A DNA stretch of 8,657 nt from an uncultured Eubacteriales bacterium (GTDB taxonomy: Bacteria; Bacillota; Clostridia; Lachnospirales; Lachnospiraceae), in assembly GCA_900313765.1 (NCBI GenBank), contig OMSN01000148.1, positions 1 through 8,657 of the forward strand, read 5' to 3'. Shown in pieces: positions 1 to 6,812 of the stretch. The position numbers and the translations under genes were made by a program. The number at the start of each line of letters is the position of its first letter. Position 1 is the stretch's first letter. The notes below the pieces were generated by a model. That model searched no databases. It saw nothing but the letters and a program-made list of their open reading frames with translations, and was not told the origin of the DNA.

Positions 1-734
1 TAGGTTTCACGGAGATATCGCACGACCTTTTTTGATTCCTCCACGTGTCCCGGAAGAAGGAGGTTTCGTACGATCACACCTTTCCTGATCAGTCGGTTTT
101 CTTCATTCCACGGTTCCGGATAAAAAAGTGGTGCCCCGGTCTGACAGACCATCTCACTCAGAGCCTCCTTCGCCCTTTCCGGATAATCCTTCGCACGGGA
201 ATACTGCCAGGCCAGCTCCGGTGTGAGATACTTGAGATCCGGAAGATAGACATCCACCAGACCGTCGAGCATTCTCAGAGAAGATACCTTCTCATATCCG
301 CCGGTATTATAGACAACGGGAATCTCCAGACCTTTCTGTTTCGCGGTCCGCAGGGCTTCAGCCACCTGCGGAATAAAATGCGTTGCCGTAACCAGATTGA
401 TATTATTGGCCTTCTCTGCTTCCTGCAGTCTCAGAAATATGTCCGCCAGTTTCTCCACACTGATATTCTTGCCTGGAAGAGAGATCTGCCTGTGGTCTGC
501 ATCCGTTCCGGAGATCACGTGATTCTGACAATAGATGCAGCCCAGGCTGCAGCCGGAGAAAAAGACCGCCCCGGATCCATTCTTCCCTGAGATGACCGGC
601 TCTTCCCAGGCATGGAGCGCAGCCCTTGCAACCAGTATCTCTGCGCCGGCCCGGCAGACACCATATCTGCCGGCCGTCCGGTCAGCACCGCATTCCCTGG
701 GACAGAGCCTGCAGTTTTTCATTTCATTGGTCAT
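1..734 (-). CDS. Radical SAM protein, PflX/COG1313 type (pyruvate formate-lyase activating enzyme homologue), C-terminus beyond window
   Basis: An open frame runs from an ATG at 734 to the left edge (244 codons seen; the family is usually about 290-300 residues, so perhaps 50 are missing). Cys8, Cys11, Cys15 and Cys27 form the N-terminal CxxCxxxC...C cluster (NCRLCPREC...GVC) typical of this family and could bind an extra metal or Fe-S centre. The radical SAM motif CSLGCIYC (Cys62, Cys66, Cys69) follows FFSG and precedes QNHVIS, exactly as in COG1313 proteins. Further family blocks are NNINLVTATHFIP, PVVYNTGGYE, DVYLPDLKY and GVIVRNLLLPG. By family knowledge it binds a 4Fe-4S cluster and S-adenosylmethionine in the cytoplasm and probably generates a 5'-deoxyadenosyl radical; the substrate of these stand-alone homologues is not established. 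The start has only a weak RBS (TAGGGA), and Met5 is an alternative start. It lies downstream of the opp operon on the same strand but looks functionally unrelated. Confidence 0.9.
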   Translation of the reverse strand, partial: MTNEMKNCRLCPRECGADRTAGRYGVCRAGAEILVARAALHAWEEPVISGKNGSGAVFFSGCSLGCIYCQNHVISGTDADHRQISLPGKNISVEKLADIFLRLQEAEKANNINLVTATHFIPQVAEALRTAKQKGLEIPVVYNTGGYEKVSSLRMLDGLVDVYLPDLKYLTPELAWQYSRAKDYPERAKEALSEMVCQTGAPLFYPEPWNEENRLIRKGVIVRNLLLPGHVEESKKVVRYLRET

Positions 735-756
735 AAAAGTATCCCTACATAATAAC

Positions 757-777
757 GGCGCTGCCAAAGGCAGCGCC
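757..777 (-). terminator. Strong hairpin between oppF and the radical SAM gene; terminator or attenuator
   Basis: GGCGCTGCC, loop AAA (TTT on the minus strand) and GGCAGCGCC form a perfect 9-bp stem, extendable by three A-T pairs after one mismatch. Read leftwards it is followed by GTTATTAT, which is only moderately U-rich. It sits 22 nt before the radical SAM start codon and about 140 nt after the oppF stop. It could end opp transcription, insulate the radical SAM gene, or attenuate a promoter upstream. The hairpin is certain; its function is inferred. Confidence 0.5.
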
Positions 778-830
778 ATTACGGAAATTAATGTATTGAT
801 TCTCCCACCGCGGAGCTTCTCTACACCCAT

Positions 831-859
831 AAGATACTGTATATTTACATCGATTGCAA
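831..859 (-). promoter_or_regulatory. Candidate sigma-A promoter for the radical SAM gene
   Basis: On the minus strand TTGCAA (854-859) is followed, after exactly 17 nt, by TATCTT (831-836). Each hexamer matches the consensus at 4 of 6 positions, and the spacer is AT-rich. Transcription would start near 824, giving a leader of about 90 nt that contains the 757-777 hairpin. The match is moderate, so the gene could also depend on readthrough from opp. Confidence 0.4.
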
Positions 860-872
860 GACCCTTTTAGCA

Positions 873-910
873 TCAAAAATGACAGATACGCAGTCCCATA
901 TGCCGGCGTA
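873..910 (-). terminator. Weak hairpin plus T-run just after oppF
   Basis: Nine nucleotides past the oppF stop, TACGC (906-910) can pair with GCGTA (887-891) around a 14-nt loop with little inner pairing. A run of five T (875-879, minus strand) follows 8 nt later. The stem is short and the T-run is offset, so this is at best a poor terminator for the opp operon. Confidence 0.2.
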
Positions 911-918
911 AAAATCAT

Positions 919-1869
919 TCAGACACCTGACGTCTCCTTCTTCCAGGCCTCAATCTCCTGCGCTGTACCATGTACATAATGAGTGCCTTCGATCAGGGTC
1001 AGCTGCCCCTGATCATAATCCAGTCCACTGGATGCATAGTCATATTCCAGTGCTGTTCTTCCCTTCTCTGTCCGCGGATCCGGGCTTGGGATCGCCGACA
1101 GCAGGCTTCTGGTATAAGGATGCAGCGGATTCGAGAAGATCTCTTCGGTAGTTCCCGTCTCCAGCATCCGTCCCAGATGCAGCACTCCGATCCGGTCGGA
1201 GATGTATTTGACCATGGACAGGTCATGTGCGATAAACAGATACGCAGCCCCTGTCTCTTCCTGAATATCCTTCATCAGGTTGACCACCTGCGCCTGAATG
1301 GAAACGTCCAGCGCAGAGATGCACTCATCTGCAATGATCAGTTCCGGATTCAGGATCAGAGCTCTGGCGATTCCGACTCTCTGACGCTGTCCGCCTGAGA
1401 ACTGATAGGGGTAACGGTCATAGTGCTCCGCCGCCAGACCGACCATGGCCAGGATCCGGTCGATCTTCTGCTTTCTCTCTTCTTTCGTGCTGTACATCTT
1501 GTGGATGTCCAGTCCCTCTCCGATGATATCTCCGATCTTCTTGCGCGGGTTGAGGGATGCCATGGGATCCTGGAAGATCATCTGCATCTTGGTGCGAAGC
1601 AGCTGGAATGTCGCTTTGTCCAGTTTCCCGGTGATATCCGCCCCCTTAAATGTGATCTTTCCGTCTGTCGGATCATACAGGCGGATGATGCCTCTTCCGA
1701 TCGTCGTCTTCCCGGAACCGGATTCTCCGACGAGCCCGTACGTCTCTCCCGGATAGATGTCAAAGCTGACATCATCCACCGCCTTGACAGTGAAGGAGGA
1801 GTTGACCTTGAAATACTGTTTCATGTGCTCGACCTTCAGGATCGGTTCCTGATCATATCTTGCCGGCAT
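919..1869 (-). CDS. oppF: Oligopeptide ABC transporter ATP-binding protein OppF (AmiF-like)
   Basis: This 316-residue cytoplasmic ATPase is one of two that drive the peptide importer. Visible motifs are Walker A GESGSGKT (48-55), Q-loop Gln100 in FQDPMASLNP, signature FSGGQRQR (157-164), Walker B LIIADE (177-182), D-loop SALD (185-188) and H-loop His215 in IAHD. NPLHPYT (248-253) opens the C-terminal region shared by peptide ATPases. The tail (from about 272) lacks the Cys-rich CxxRCP segment of proteobacterial OppF and resembles streptococcal AmiF (GTHYVHG, then a short Glu/Lys-rich end). Residue 183 is Cys where DEP is usual. The start is supported by a near-perfect Shine-Dalgarno, AAAGGAGGTGA, nine bases upstream. 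The gene overlaps the end of oppD by 17 nt, implying translational coupling, and is the last gene of the operon. Confidence 0.95.
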   Translation of the reverse strand: MPARYDQEPILKVEHMKQYFKVNSSFTVKAVDDVSFDIYPGETYGLVGESGSGKTTIGRGIIRLYDPTDGKITFKGADITGKLDKATFQLLRTKMQMIFQDPMASLNPRKKIGDIIGEGLDIHKMYSTKEERKQKIDRILAMVGLAAEHYDRYPYQFSGGQRQRVGIARALILNPELIIADECISALDVSIQAQVVNLMKDIQEETGAAYLFIAHDLSMVKYISDRIGVLHLGRMLETGTTEEIFSNPLHPYTRSLLSAIPSPDPRTEKGRTALEYDYASSGLDYDQGQLTLIEGTHYVHGTAQEIEAWKKETSGV

Positions 1870-2938
1870 CCTCCTTCACCTCCTTTCTCATCCTCTCGAT
1901 ACGTCTGCGCAGTTCCTGTGGCATCTCCACCTTTGGAGCCCGGGGATCCAGCAGCCAGGTTGCTGCGTAATGCGTATCCGTGATCTTGAACATGGGCGGC
2001 TCCGCAATGGAATCGATCTTCAGTGCATACTGGTTGCGAGGCGCAAATGCGTCTCCCTTTACCTCATGCAGCAGGTTGGGAGGAGATCCCGGGATCGTAT
2101 AGAGTCTCGAATCATCCGTCTCCAGATCCGGCATGGCCGAGAGCAGGCCCCAGGTATAGGGATGCCTGGGCTCATAGAAGATCTCTTCGATGTTGCCCAC
2201 TTCCACGATCTTGCCGGCATACATTACATTTACATAATCTGCAACCTTCGCCACCACACCCAGGTCATGGGTAATATAGATGACTGAGATCCCGTGATCC
2301 TTCTGAAGCTTTTTGATCAGTTCCAGAATCTTTGCCTGGATCGTGACATCCAGGGCGGTTGTCGGCTCATCGCAGATCAGAAGATCCGGATTGCAGGAGA
2401 TCGCCATGGCGATAACTACTCTCTGACGCATTCCGCCGGACAGCTGGTGCGGATACTGTTTCATGCGCCGTGAAGGCTCTGTGATTCCGACCTCGCCAAG
2501 AAGCTGCACAGCACGCTCCGCCGCCTCTTTCGAGGACATCTTCAGGTGCATGATCATTCCTTCCATCAGCTGCTTGCCGATGGTCATGGTCGGATCCAGG
2601 GACGTCATGGGATCCTGGAAGATCATGGAGATCTTCCGGCCGTTGATGTTCCTGCGGATCCATTTCTTATCCTTCTTCAGGATATCCACTTCCTGTGTGG
2701 AACCATCGTCTTCTTTATATCGGAAAATGATCTCGCCGCTGTTGATCACCGCGTTGCCCGCAAGGATCCCCATGACGGTCTTCATGACTACAGACTTGCC
2801 GGAACCGGATTCACCGACGATTGCAACCGTTTCCCCCCGCTCGAGATCCATGTTCACTCCGCGAATCGCATGCACCGGACCCGCGGTGGTCGAGAAGGTA
2901 ATATCCAGGTTTCTGATATCCAGTATTTTATCTGCCAT
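1853..2938 (-). CDS. oppD: Oligopeptide ABC transporter ATP-binding protein OppD (AmiE-like)
   Basis: This 361-residue ATPase pairs with OppF. Motifs are Walker A GESGSGKS (42-49), Q-loop Gln108 in [10 protein letters not shown], signature LSGGMRQRV (166-174), Walker B LLICDE (186-191) followed by PTTALD, and H-loop His224 in ITHD. The region RHPYTWGLL...[12 protein letters not shown] is the peptide-transporter C-terminal extension. The following [13 protein letters not shown] and THYAATWLL blocks resemble streptococcal AmiE rather than the Cys-containing GCPFxxRC of E. coli OppD. The start at 2938 (MADKILD) is chosen because AGGAGG lies 5 nt upstream. An in-frame ATG at 2962 would overlap oppC by 14 nt and has no such site. 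It begins 10 nt after the oppC stop and runs 17 nt into oppF. The frame is intact and full length. Confidence 0.95.
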   Translation of the reverse strand: MADKILDIRNLDITFSTTAGPVHAIRGVNMDLERGETVAIVGESGSGKSVVMKTVMGILAGNAVINSGEIIFRYKEDDGSTQEVDILKKDKKWIRRNINGRKISMIFQDPMTSLDPTMTIGKQLMEGMIMHLKMSSKEAAERAVQLLGEVGITEPSRRMKQYPHQLSGGMRQRVVIAMAISCNPDLLICDEPTTALDVTIQAKILELIKKLQKDHGISVIYITHDLGVVAKVADYVNVMYAGKIVEVGNIEEIFYEPRHPYTWGLLSAMPDLETDDSRLYTIPGSPPNLLHEVKGDAFAPRNQYALKIDSIAEPPMFKITDTHYAATWLLDPRAPKVEMPQELRRRIERMRKEVKEDAGKI

Positions 2939-2948
2939 ACCTGCCTCC

Positions 2949-3974
2949 TCACATGTCCTCAATACGCGGAGCCAATGCTTCGCGCAGTCCGTCTCCTACG
3001 AAATTAAACGCCAGCATCAGGAGCGCCAGTACCACGATCGGCGGTACGATCTGATACGGAAGCGTGGTGATGTTGTTGAATCCATCCTCGATCAGTGAAC
3101 CGATCGAGCACTGCGGCAGCATGATACCGACACCGACAAAGCTCAGGAACGCCTCAGTGAAGATGGCGGTGGGTATCGAGAACATCATCTGCGTGATGAT
3201 GGGGCCGATCGTATTGGGAAGGATATCGATGAAAATGATCCGTCCGCTTCGGGCACCAAGTGTCCGGCTCGCCATGATGTATTCCTGCTCTTTATTCTTC
3301 AGCATCTCCGCACGGGCGATCTTGCTCATGCCGATCCATTCTGTCAGCAGCAGCGCCACTATGACCAGTCCGATTCCTTTTGGCATGAAAGTCGCCACTT
3401 CGACAAACCGCTGCATCAGGTTATCCGCAACGCCCCCAAAGTATCCCGAGATCAGGCCGAAACTCATGCCAACGATCATATCGATAAATATCGTTACAAA
3501 TGCGATCAACAGAGACACACGGGCTCCATACCAGACTCTGGTCCACAGGTCTCTCCCGAGAGAGTCAGTCCCGAACAGAAATGTGCAGTCCGCGAACTCA
3601 TCCTCATAATCCTCGCCGGTCATCAGTCTGTGCAGCCACGGGATGCGCGGCGGAAGGCTGCGTGCCGTGATCTCCTTGCCGGTTTCTTCATCATAAACCG
3701 ACTGAATGTCGCTGTACCCATACCGGTTCATATGCGGTCCGATCAGGGCAAAGATGATACAGACCACTATGATCACCAGACCGATCACTGCACGGATGCT
3801 CTTGAAGAAGCGGGTAAATACACCTTTCCAGAATCCCACAGACGCATAGTTCTGGTCTATGTTGATATCAATGGATGTGTCAAATACAAAGTCTTCATCC
3901 TTCGGAGTGTACGCCAGGACCTCTGTCCCCTGCTGCGAAGGTGTCAATGCGGTATTGAATGCTTTCTCACTCAT
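2949..3974 (-). CDS. oppC: Oligopeptide ABC transporter permease OppC, apparently lacking part of one transmembrane helix
   Basis: This 341-residue inner permease subunit pairs with OppB to form the pore. An N-terminal hydrophilic stretch of about 55 residues leads to TM1 (about 60-80) and an external loop containing FGTDSLGRDLWTRV (134-147). TM2 (about 155-178) and the cytoplasmic EAA loop EYIMASRTLGARSGRIIF (231-248, ending ILPN) are canonical, as are TM5 (about 257-283) and TM6 (about 310-328). Between VEVATFMP (191-198) and EWIGM (212-216) the protein is about 13 residues shorter than E. coli OppC, B. subtilis OppC or AmiD as I recall them, which costs one membrane span. The usual closing ALDPR reads ALAPR. 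The ATG overlaps the oppB stop (ATGA), with GGGGGTG as RBS. The family assignment is secure; whether it is functional is uncertain. Confidence 0.93.
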   Translation of the reverse strand: MSEKAFNTALTPSQQGTEVLAYTPKDEDFVFDTSIDINIDQNYASVGFWKGVFTRFFKSIRAVIGLVIIVVCIIFALIGPHMNRYGYSDIQSVYDEETGKEITARSLPPRIPWLHRLMTGEDYEDEFADCTFLFGTDSLGRDLWTRVWYGARVSLLIAFVTIFIDMIVGMSFGLISGYFGGVADNLMQRFVEVATFMPKGIGLVIVALLLTEWIGMSKIARAEMLKNKEQEYIMASRTLGARSGRIIFIDILPNTIGPIITQMMFSIPTAIFTEAFLSFVGVGIMLPQCSIGSLIEDGFNNITTLPYQIVPPIVVLALLMLAFNFVGDGLREALAPRIEDM

Positions 3975-4966
3975 AACTGCACCCCCTTTCCGCCTGCCGC
4001 AGCCTGCTCCATCACCTGCTGCGGACTTGCGGTCTCAGCCGCAGGCATACCGCCTTCCGGGCCGGAACCTTTTTGTTTTTTCCGTGGATCCCCGGCCACG
4101 CGGATACGCGGATCCAGCAGACAATACACGATATCCAGCACCAGCATGATGCCGATATACATGGCAGAATAGAGGATACCCAGCGCGAGAACGTAATTAT
4201 AATCGATACCTTCTCCGGTGATGGCATCGACCATCAGTTTGCCGATTCCGTTGATCCCGTAGATCTTCTCAACGACCAGGGCATTTCTCAGGACATGCCT
4301 CGTGACCAGTTTCGAGCCGTACATTCCTTTGGACTCAGCCATCAGAATATAATCACTGTCCATTACTTCCACCATCTCATTGCGGGTGAACCTTGCGATC
4401 GTACTCATGGAGAACAACGACAGAGACAGCGCCGGCATGATCGTGGAGATCAGGAACTTTCGGTTGTTGAAATAAAACGGGAAGATGGTCGTCTTATAAG
4501 CGAAGAAATACTGAAGAAAGATCATGAACACATAGGAGGGAATACAGACTCCCACTATGGACAGTACGGAACAGAATACGTCCCAGAAATGCCCTCTGTT
4601 GAGTGCTGCGGCGATTCCCAGGATCAGTCCCATCGCCACCCCAAAGAGAATCGCCACTGTTCCGATCCGGAAAGAATTGCTCATCGCAGTCGGCAGCACA
4701 GACGAGATCGGTGCGCCGTTGTAGAGGGAAGACCCCTTTCCGAAACTGCCGGTAGTAACGACTTCTTTCATATAGTTCCCGAACTGGACCAGGATCGGAT
4801 CATCCAGACCCATCTCTTCGCGTTTTTTCGCGATCGCTTCATCACTCATACGTTCCGATGGAAATGGGTTTCCCGGCATGATACGTACGAGGAGGAACAG
4901 CAGGAACGTAATGATAAAGAGCGTCGCCACAGCCATAAAGATTCTCTTGACAATATATCTGGCCAT
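3971..4966 (-). CDS. oppB: Oligopeptide ABC transporter permease OppB, apparently lacking transmembrane helix 5
   Basis: This 331-residue permease subunit is the partner of OppC. TM1 (about 9-29) ends in the family motif RIMPGNPF. TM2 (98-122), TM3 (130-157) and TM4 (171-192) follow, then the cytoplasmic EAA-type loop DYILMAESKGMYGSKLVTRH (205-224) and VLRNAL. In canonical OppB/DppB, RNAL is followed by about 19 residues (LPVV... through TM5) before the VxExI(F/Y)...GIG block. Here RNAL (227-230) joins VVEKIYGINGIG directly. The last helix (about 259-283) and DPRIRV are intact. The 40-residue C-terminal tail (DPRKKQKGSG...) is rich in Gly, Ala, Pro and Gln, longer than usual and low in complexity. 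RBS AGGGAG precedes the ATG by 7 nt. The stop overlaps the oppC start by 4 nt. The family is clear; transport function is doubtful unless five-span topology is tolerated. Confidence 0.93.
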   Translation of the reverse strand: MARYIVKRIFMAVATLFIITFLLFLLVRIMPGNPFPSERMSDEAIAKKREEMGLDDPILVQFGNYMKEVVTTGSFGKGSSLYNGAPISSVLPTAMSNSFRIGTVAILFGVAMGLILGIAAALNRGHFWDVFCSVLSIVGVCIPSYVFMIFLQYFFAYKTTIFPFYFNNRKFLISTIMPALSLSLFSMSTIARFTRNEMVEVMDSDYILMAESKGMYGSKLVTRHVLRNALVVEKIYGINGIGKLMVDAITGEGIDYNYVLALGILYSAMYIGIMLVLDIVYCLLDPRIRVAGDPRKKQKGSGPEGGMPAAETASPQQVMEQAAAGGKGVQL

Positions 4967-4990
4967 TGCTTTCTCCCTGCATCAAAGAAT

Positions 4991-5033
4991 GCAGCCCGCC
5001 ATCATGGCTTGCTTGGCCATAACGGCGGGCTGC
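4991..5033 (-). promoter_or_regulatory. Intercistronic hairpin between binding-protein gene and oppB
   Basis: GCAGCCCGCC (4991-5000) pairs perfectly with GGCGGGCTGC (5024-5033). Inside, ATGGC (5004-5008) and GCCAT (5016-5020) continue the stem after a 3x3 internal loop, around a 7-nt apex. Leftwards on the minus strand, ATTCTTTG follows, a poor U-tract. It lies in the only sizeable gap (136 nt) of the operon. Such structures commonly act as partial terminators or 3' stabilisers, leaving more binding-protein mRNA than permease mRNA; that role is inferred here. Confidence 0.6.
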
Positions 5034-5102
5034 CTGCTTGTTATCAATCAAACTGTGTCTTGGTTTCAGTAACTATCTCAATAACTCCCCTGTTTTATAA
5101 GG

Positions 5103-6761
5103 TCAGTTCAGGACAGCATCCTTATAAACTCTGTTCAGAGCGACCGGGTGGAAGTCAACGCCTTCCAGATTGTCGATGATCAGGTTTGCATTGGACTTGG
5201 TGTACAGCGGAGCGATAACTGCTTCCTGCATAACCAGGGTCTCTGCCTTGTACAGAGCATCCCAGCGTGCATCATAATCGGATACATACGCACCGGAAGT
5301 GCAGTCTGTGATCAGCTGATCGTACTCTTCATTGCTCCAGAATCCATAGTTGTTGGCATTGTCTGTTACCCACATGCCAAGGTAAGTCATCGGATCTGCA
5401 TAGTCCGGACCCCAGCGGGTAAGTGCGATGCAGTAATCATCATTCTGCATCTTCTCCAGACGTTCTGCCTTGGTCATCGCCTGCAGATCGATCGTCACGC
5501 CTTCCAGCGCAGCCTCTACCTGCTCCTTGATTGCCTGAGCAACCTTGGCGACCTCGTCACCTTCGTTGTTGCCATAGATCATGGTGAACTGGAAGGTATC
5601 GGTGCCGAGTTCTTCCTTGGCCTTCTCAAAGTATTCTGCAGCTTTTGCCGTATCGAAGCCGATATAGTCTTTGAACATCTCCTGATCTGCGGAGAAGTCC
5701 TCGCCGGTTGTCGCACTTGCTGCGAACTGAGGCGGTACTGCCGTGTAAGTCGGAAGAGAGCCGTCCATGACATAGTTGTCTGCCAGGGATTCTCTGTCGA
5801 TCGCATTGGTGATGGCCAGTCTCAGATTGACATTGCCAAGAGATCCGTCGCTGGAGTTGTTCTCGGTCTGGCTGAAGGACAGATACCACAGATAGCCGGC
5901 ACCTACAACATTCAGGTTCTCGGACAGCTGCGGGTCATCCTTGACTGCCGCGACCTGGTCGCCGCTGACGGTAGCAAGATCCAGGTTGCCGCTCTTGAAT
6001 CCGGTGAGTGCCTGATCGGATGCACCAACAACCTGATAGGTGATGGAGTCAAGGTTGACTCTGTCTGCATCATAATAGTCCGGATTCTTAACAACAGTCA
6101 TGCTTGCTGCGCCGGGGATATAGTCATCCAGCAGGAAAGCACCGTTGGACAGGAAGGACGACGGGCTGATACCGTACTCGCCATCTCCGAAACTCTCATA
6201 GAATGCCTGGTTGATCGGATAGAAGGTCGGGAAATAAAGCAGAGACGGGAAGAAGGATACCGGAACTTCCAGCTCAACCTCCAGTGTCTTGTCATCAACA
6301 GCCTTTACACCAAGTGTATCCGGATCTGCGCCTTCATAGAGGATCGCATCCGCATTCTTGACTGCGCCTACGGAACTGTCAAACATGTAGTTATACTCCG
6401 CATTGGCGGTCATGGCCAGCTTCCATGCGAATTCGAAATCTGCTGCGGTTACAGGCTCACCGTTGGACCAGTTCGCATCCTCTCTCAGATGGAAGGTATA
6501 GGTGCATCCGTCATCGGATACATCCCAGGACTCCGCGATCGCAGGAACCGCTGCACCGTCTGCATCCATCTGGGTAAGTCCGTCGATGCAGTCTGCGATG
6601 AGCTCGAAAGACTCACCGTCTGTGGCAAGGTTCGTGTCCAGGGACATAACATTGGTAGAGAACATGACATAGATGTCTCCTGCTGCAAAGGCAGCGCAGC
6701 TGCCCAGAGCCGCCATGGCAAGGCCTGCAAGACCTGCTGTAAGCACTTTTCTGATATTCAT
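5103..6761 (-). CDS. oppA: Peptide ABC transporter substrate-binding protein (OppA/SBP_bac_5 family)
   Basis: This 552-residue extracytoplasmic solute receptor is the first gene of the opp operon. It opens with a signal peptide (Lys5, then a hydrophobic Ala/Leu/Gly core to about residue 21). Family-5 landmarks are PAIAESWDVSDDG (73-85), YTFHLREDANWSNGEPVTAADF (88-109), SNGAFLLDDY, LAITNAIDRE and WGPDYADPMTYL (450-461). The length is normal for peptide-binding proteins, and the family would deliver oligopeptides to OppBC. Membrane anchoring is unclear: LGSC at 19-22 is an imperfect lipobox with Ser at -1, while AFA at 24-26 would suit signal peptidase I. The start is supported by AGGAGG 10 nt upstream, preceded by a good promoter at 6813-6841. 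The ligand cannot be read from the sequence. Confidence 0.95.
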   Translation of the reverse strand: MNIRKVLTAGLAGLAMAALGSCAAFAAGDIYVMFSTNVMSLDTNLATDGESFELIADCIDGLTQMDADGAAVPAIAESWDVSDDGCTYTFHLREDANWSNGEPVTAADFEFAWKLAMTANAEYNYMFDSSVGAVKNADAILYEGADPDTLGVKAVDDKTLEVELEVPVSFFPSLLYFPTFYPINQAFYESFGDGEYGISPSSFLSNGAFLLDDYIPGAASMTVVKNPDYYDADRVNLDSITYQVVGASDQALTGFKSGNLDLATVSGDQVAAVKDDPQLSENLNVVGAGYLWYLSFSQTENNSSDGSLGNVNLRLAITNAIDRESLADNYVMDGSLPTYTAVPPQFAASATTGEDFSADQEMFKDYIGFDTAKAAEYFEKAKEELGTDTFQFTMIYGNNEGDEVAKVAQAIKEQVEAALEGVTIDLQAMTKAERLEKMQNDDYCIALTRWGPDYADPMTYLGMWVTDNANNYGFWSNEEYDQLITDCTSGAYVSDYDARWDALYKAETLVMQEAVIAPLYTKSNANLIIDNLEGVDFHPVALNRVYKDAVLN

Positions 6762-6777
6762 AGAATTGAAGCCTCCT

Positions 6778-6802
6778 AACTGGAAAACGCTTTTCTACAG
6801 TT
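6778..6802 (-). promoter_or_regulatory. Inverted repeat in opp leader abutting the ribosome binding site
   Basis: AACTG plus GAAAA (6778-6787), centre CGC, TTTTC (6791-6795), two unpaired bases and CAGTT (6798-6802) form a 10-bp stem with a 2-nt bulge. It lies between the predicted start of transcription (near 6806) and AGGAGG (6772-6777), sharing a base pair of sequence with the latter's edge. It may be a 5' mRNA hairpin that stabilises the message or gates translation. The GAAAA-CGC-TTTTC core could also be a LacI-family-type DNA operator. Confidence 0.45.
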
Positions 6803-6812
6803 GCACTTAAGC

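Noticed and set aside
45..870. Two plus-strand frames at the left end
   Set aside because: The first lies antisense to the radical SAM gene, whose minus frame contains CxxxCxxC and many family blocks. The second is partly antisense to it and partly intergenic, with no supporting signal.
4073..5179. 368-codon plus-strand frame opposite oppB
   Set aside because: Composition is His/Asp/Arg-rich and unlike a protein, it lies antisense to a clear permease gene, and no RBS is evident.
5148..6779. 543-codon plus-strand frame opposite the binding-protein gene
   Set aside because: It is an antisense shadow. The minus-strand frame has a signal peptide and clear SBP_bac_5 blocks; the plus frame is Cys/Arg/Ile-rich without recognisable motifs or RBS.
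6781..6796. CcpA catabolite-response element around GGAAAACGCTTTTC
   Set aside because: It deviates from the TGNAANCGNWNNCW pattern at the first base and at both bases of the 3' end, so catabolite control is not supported.
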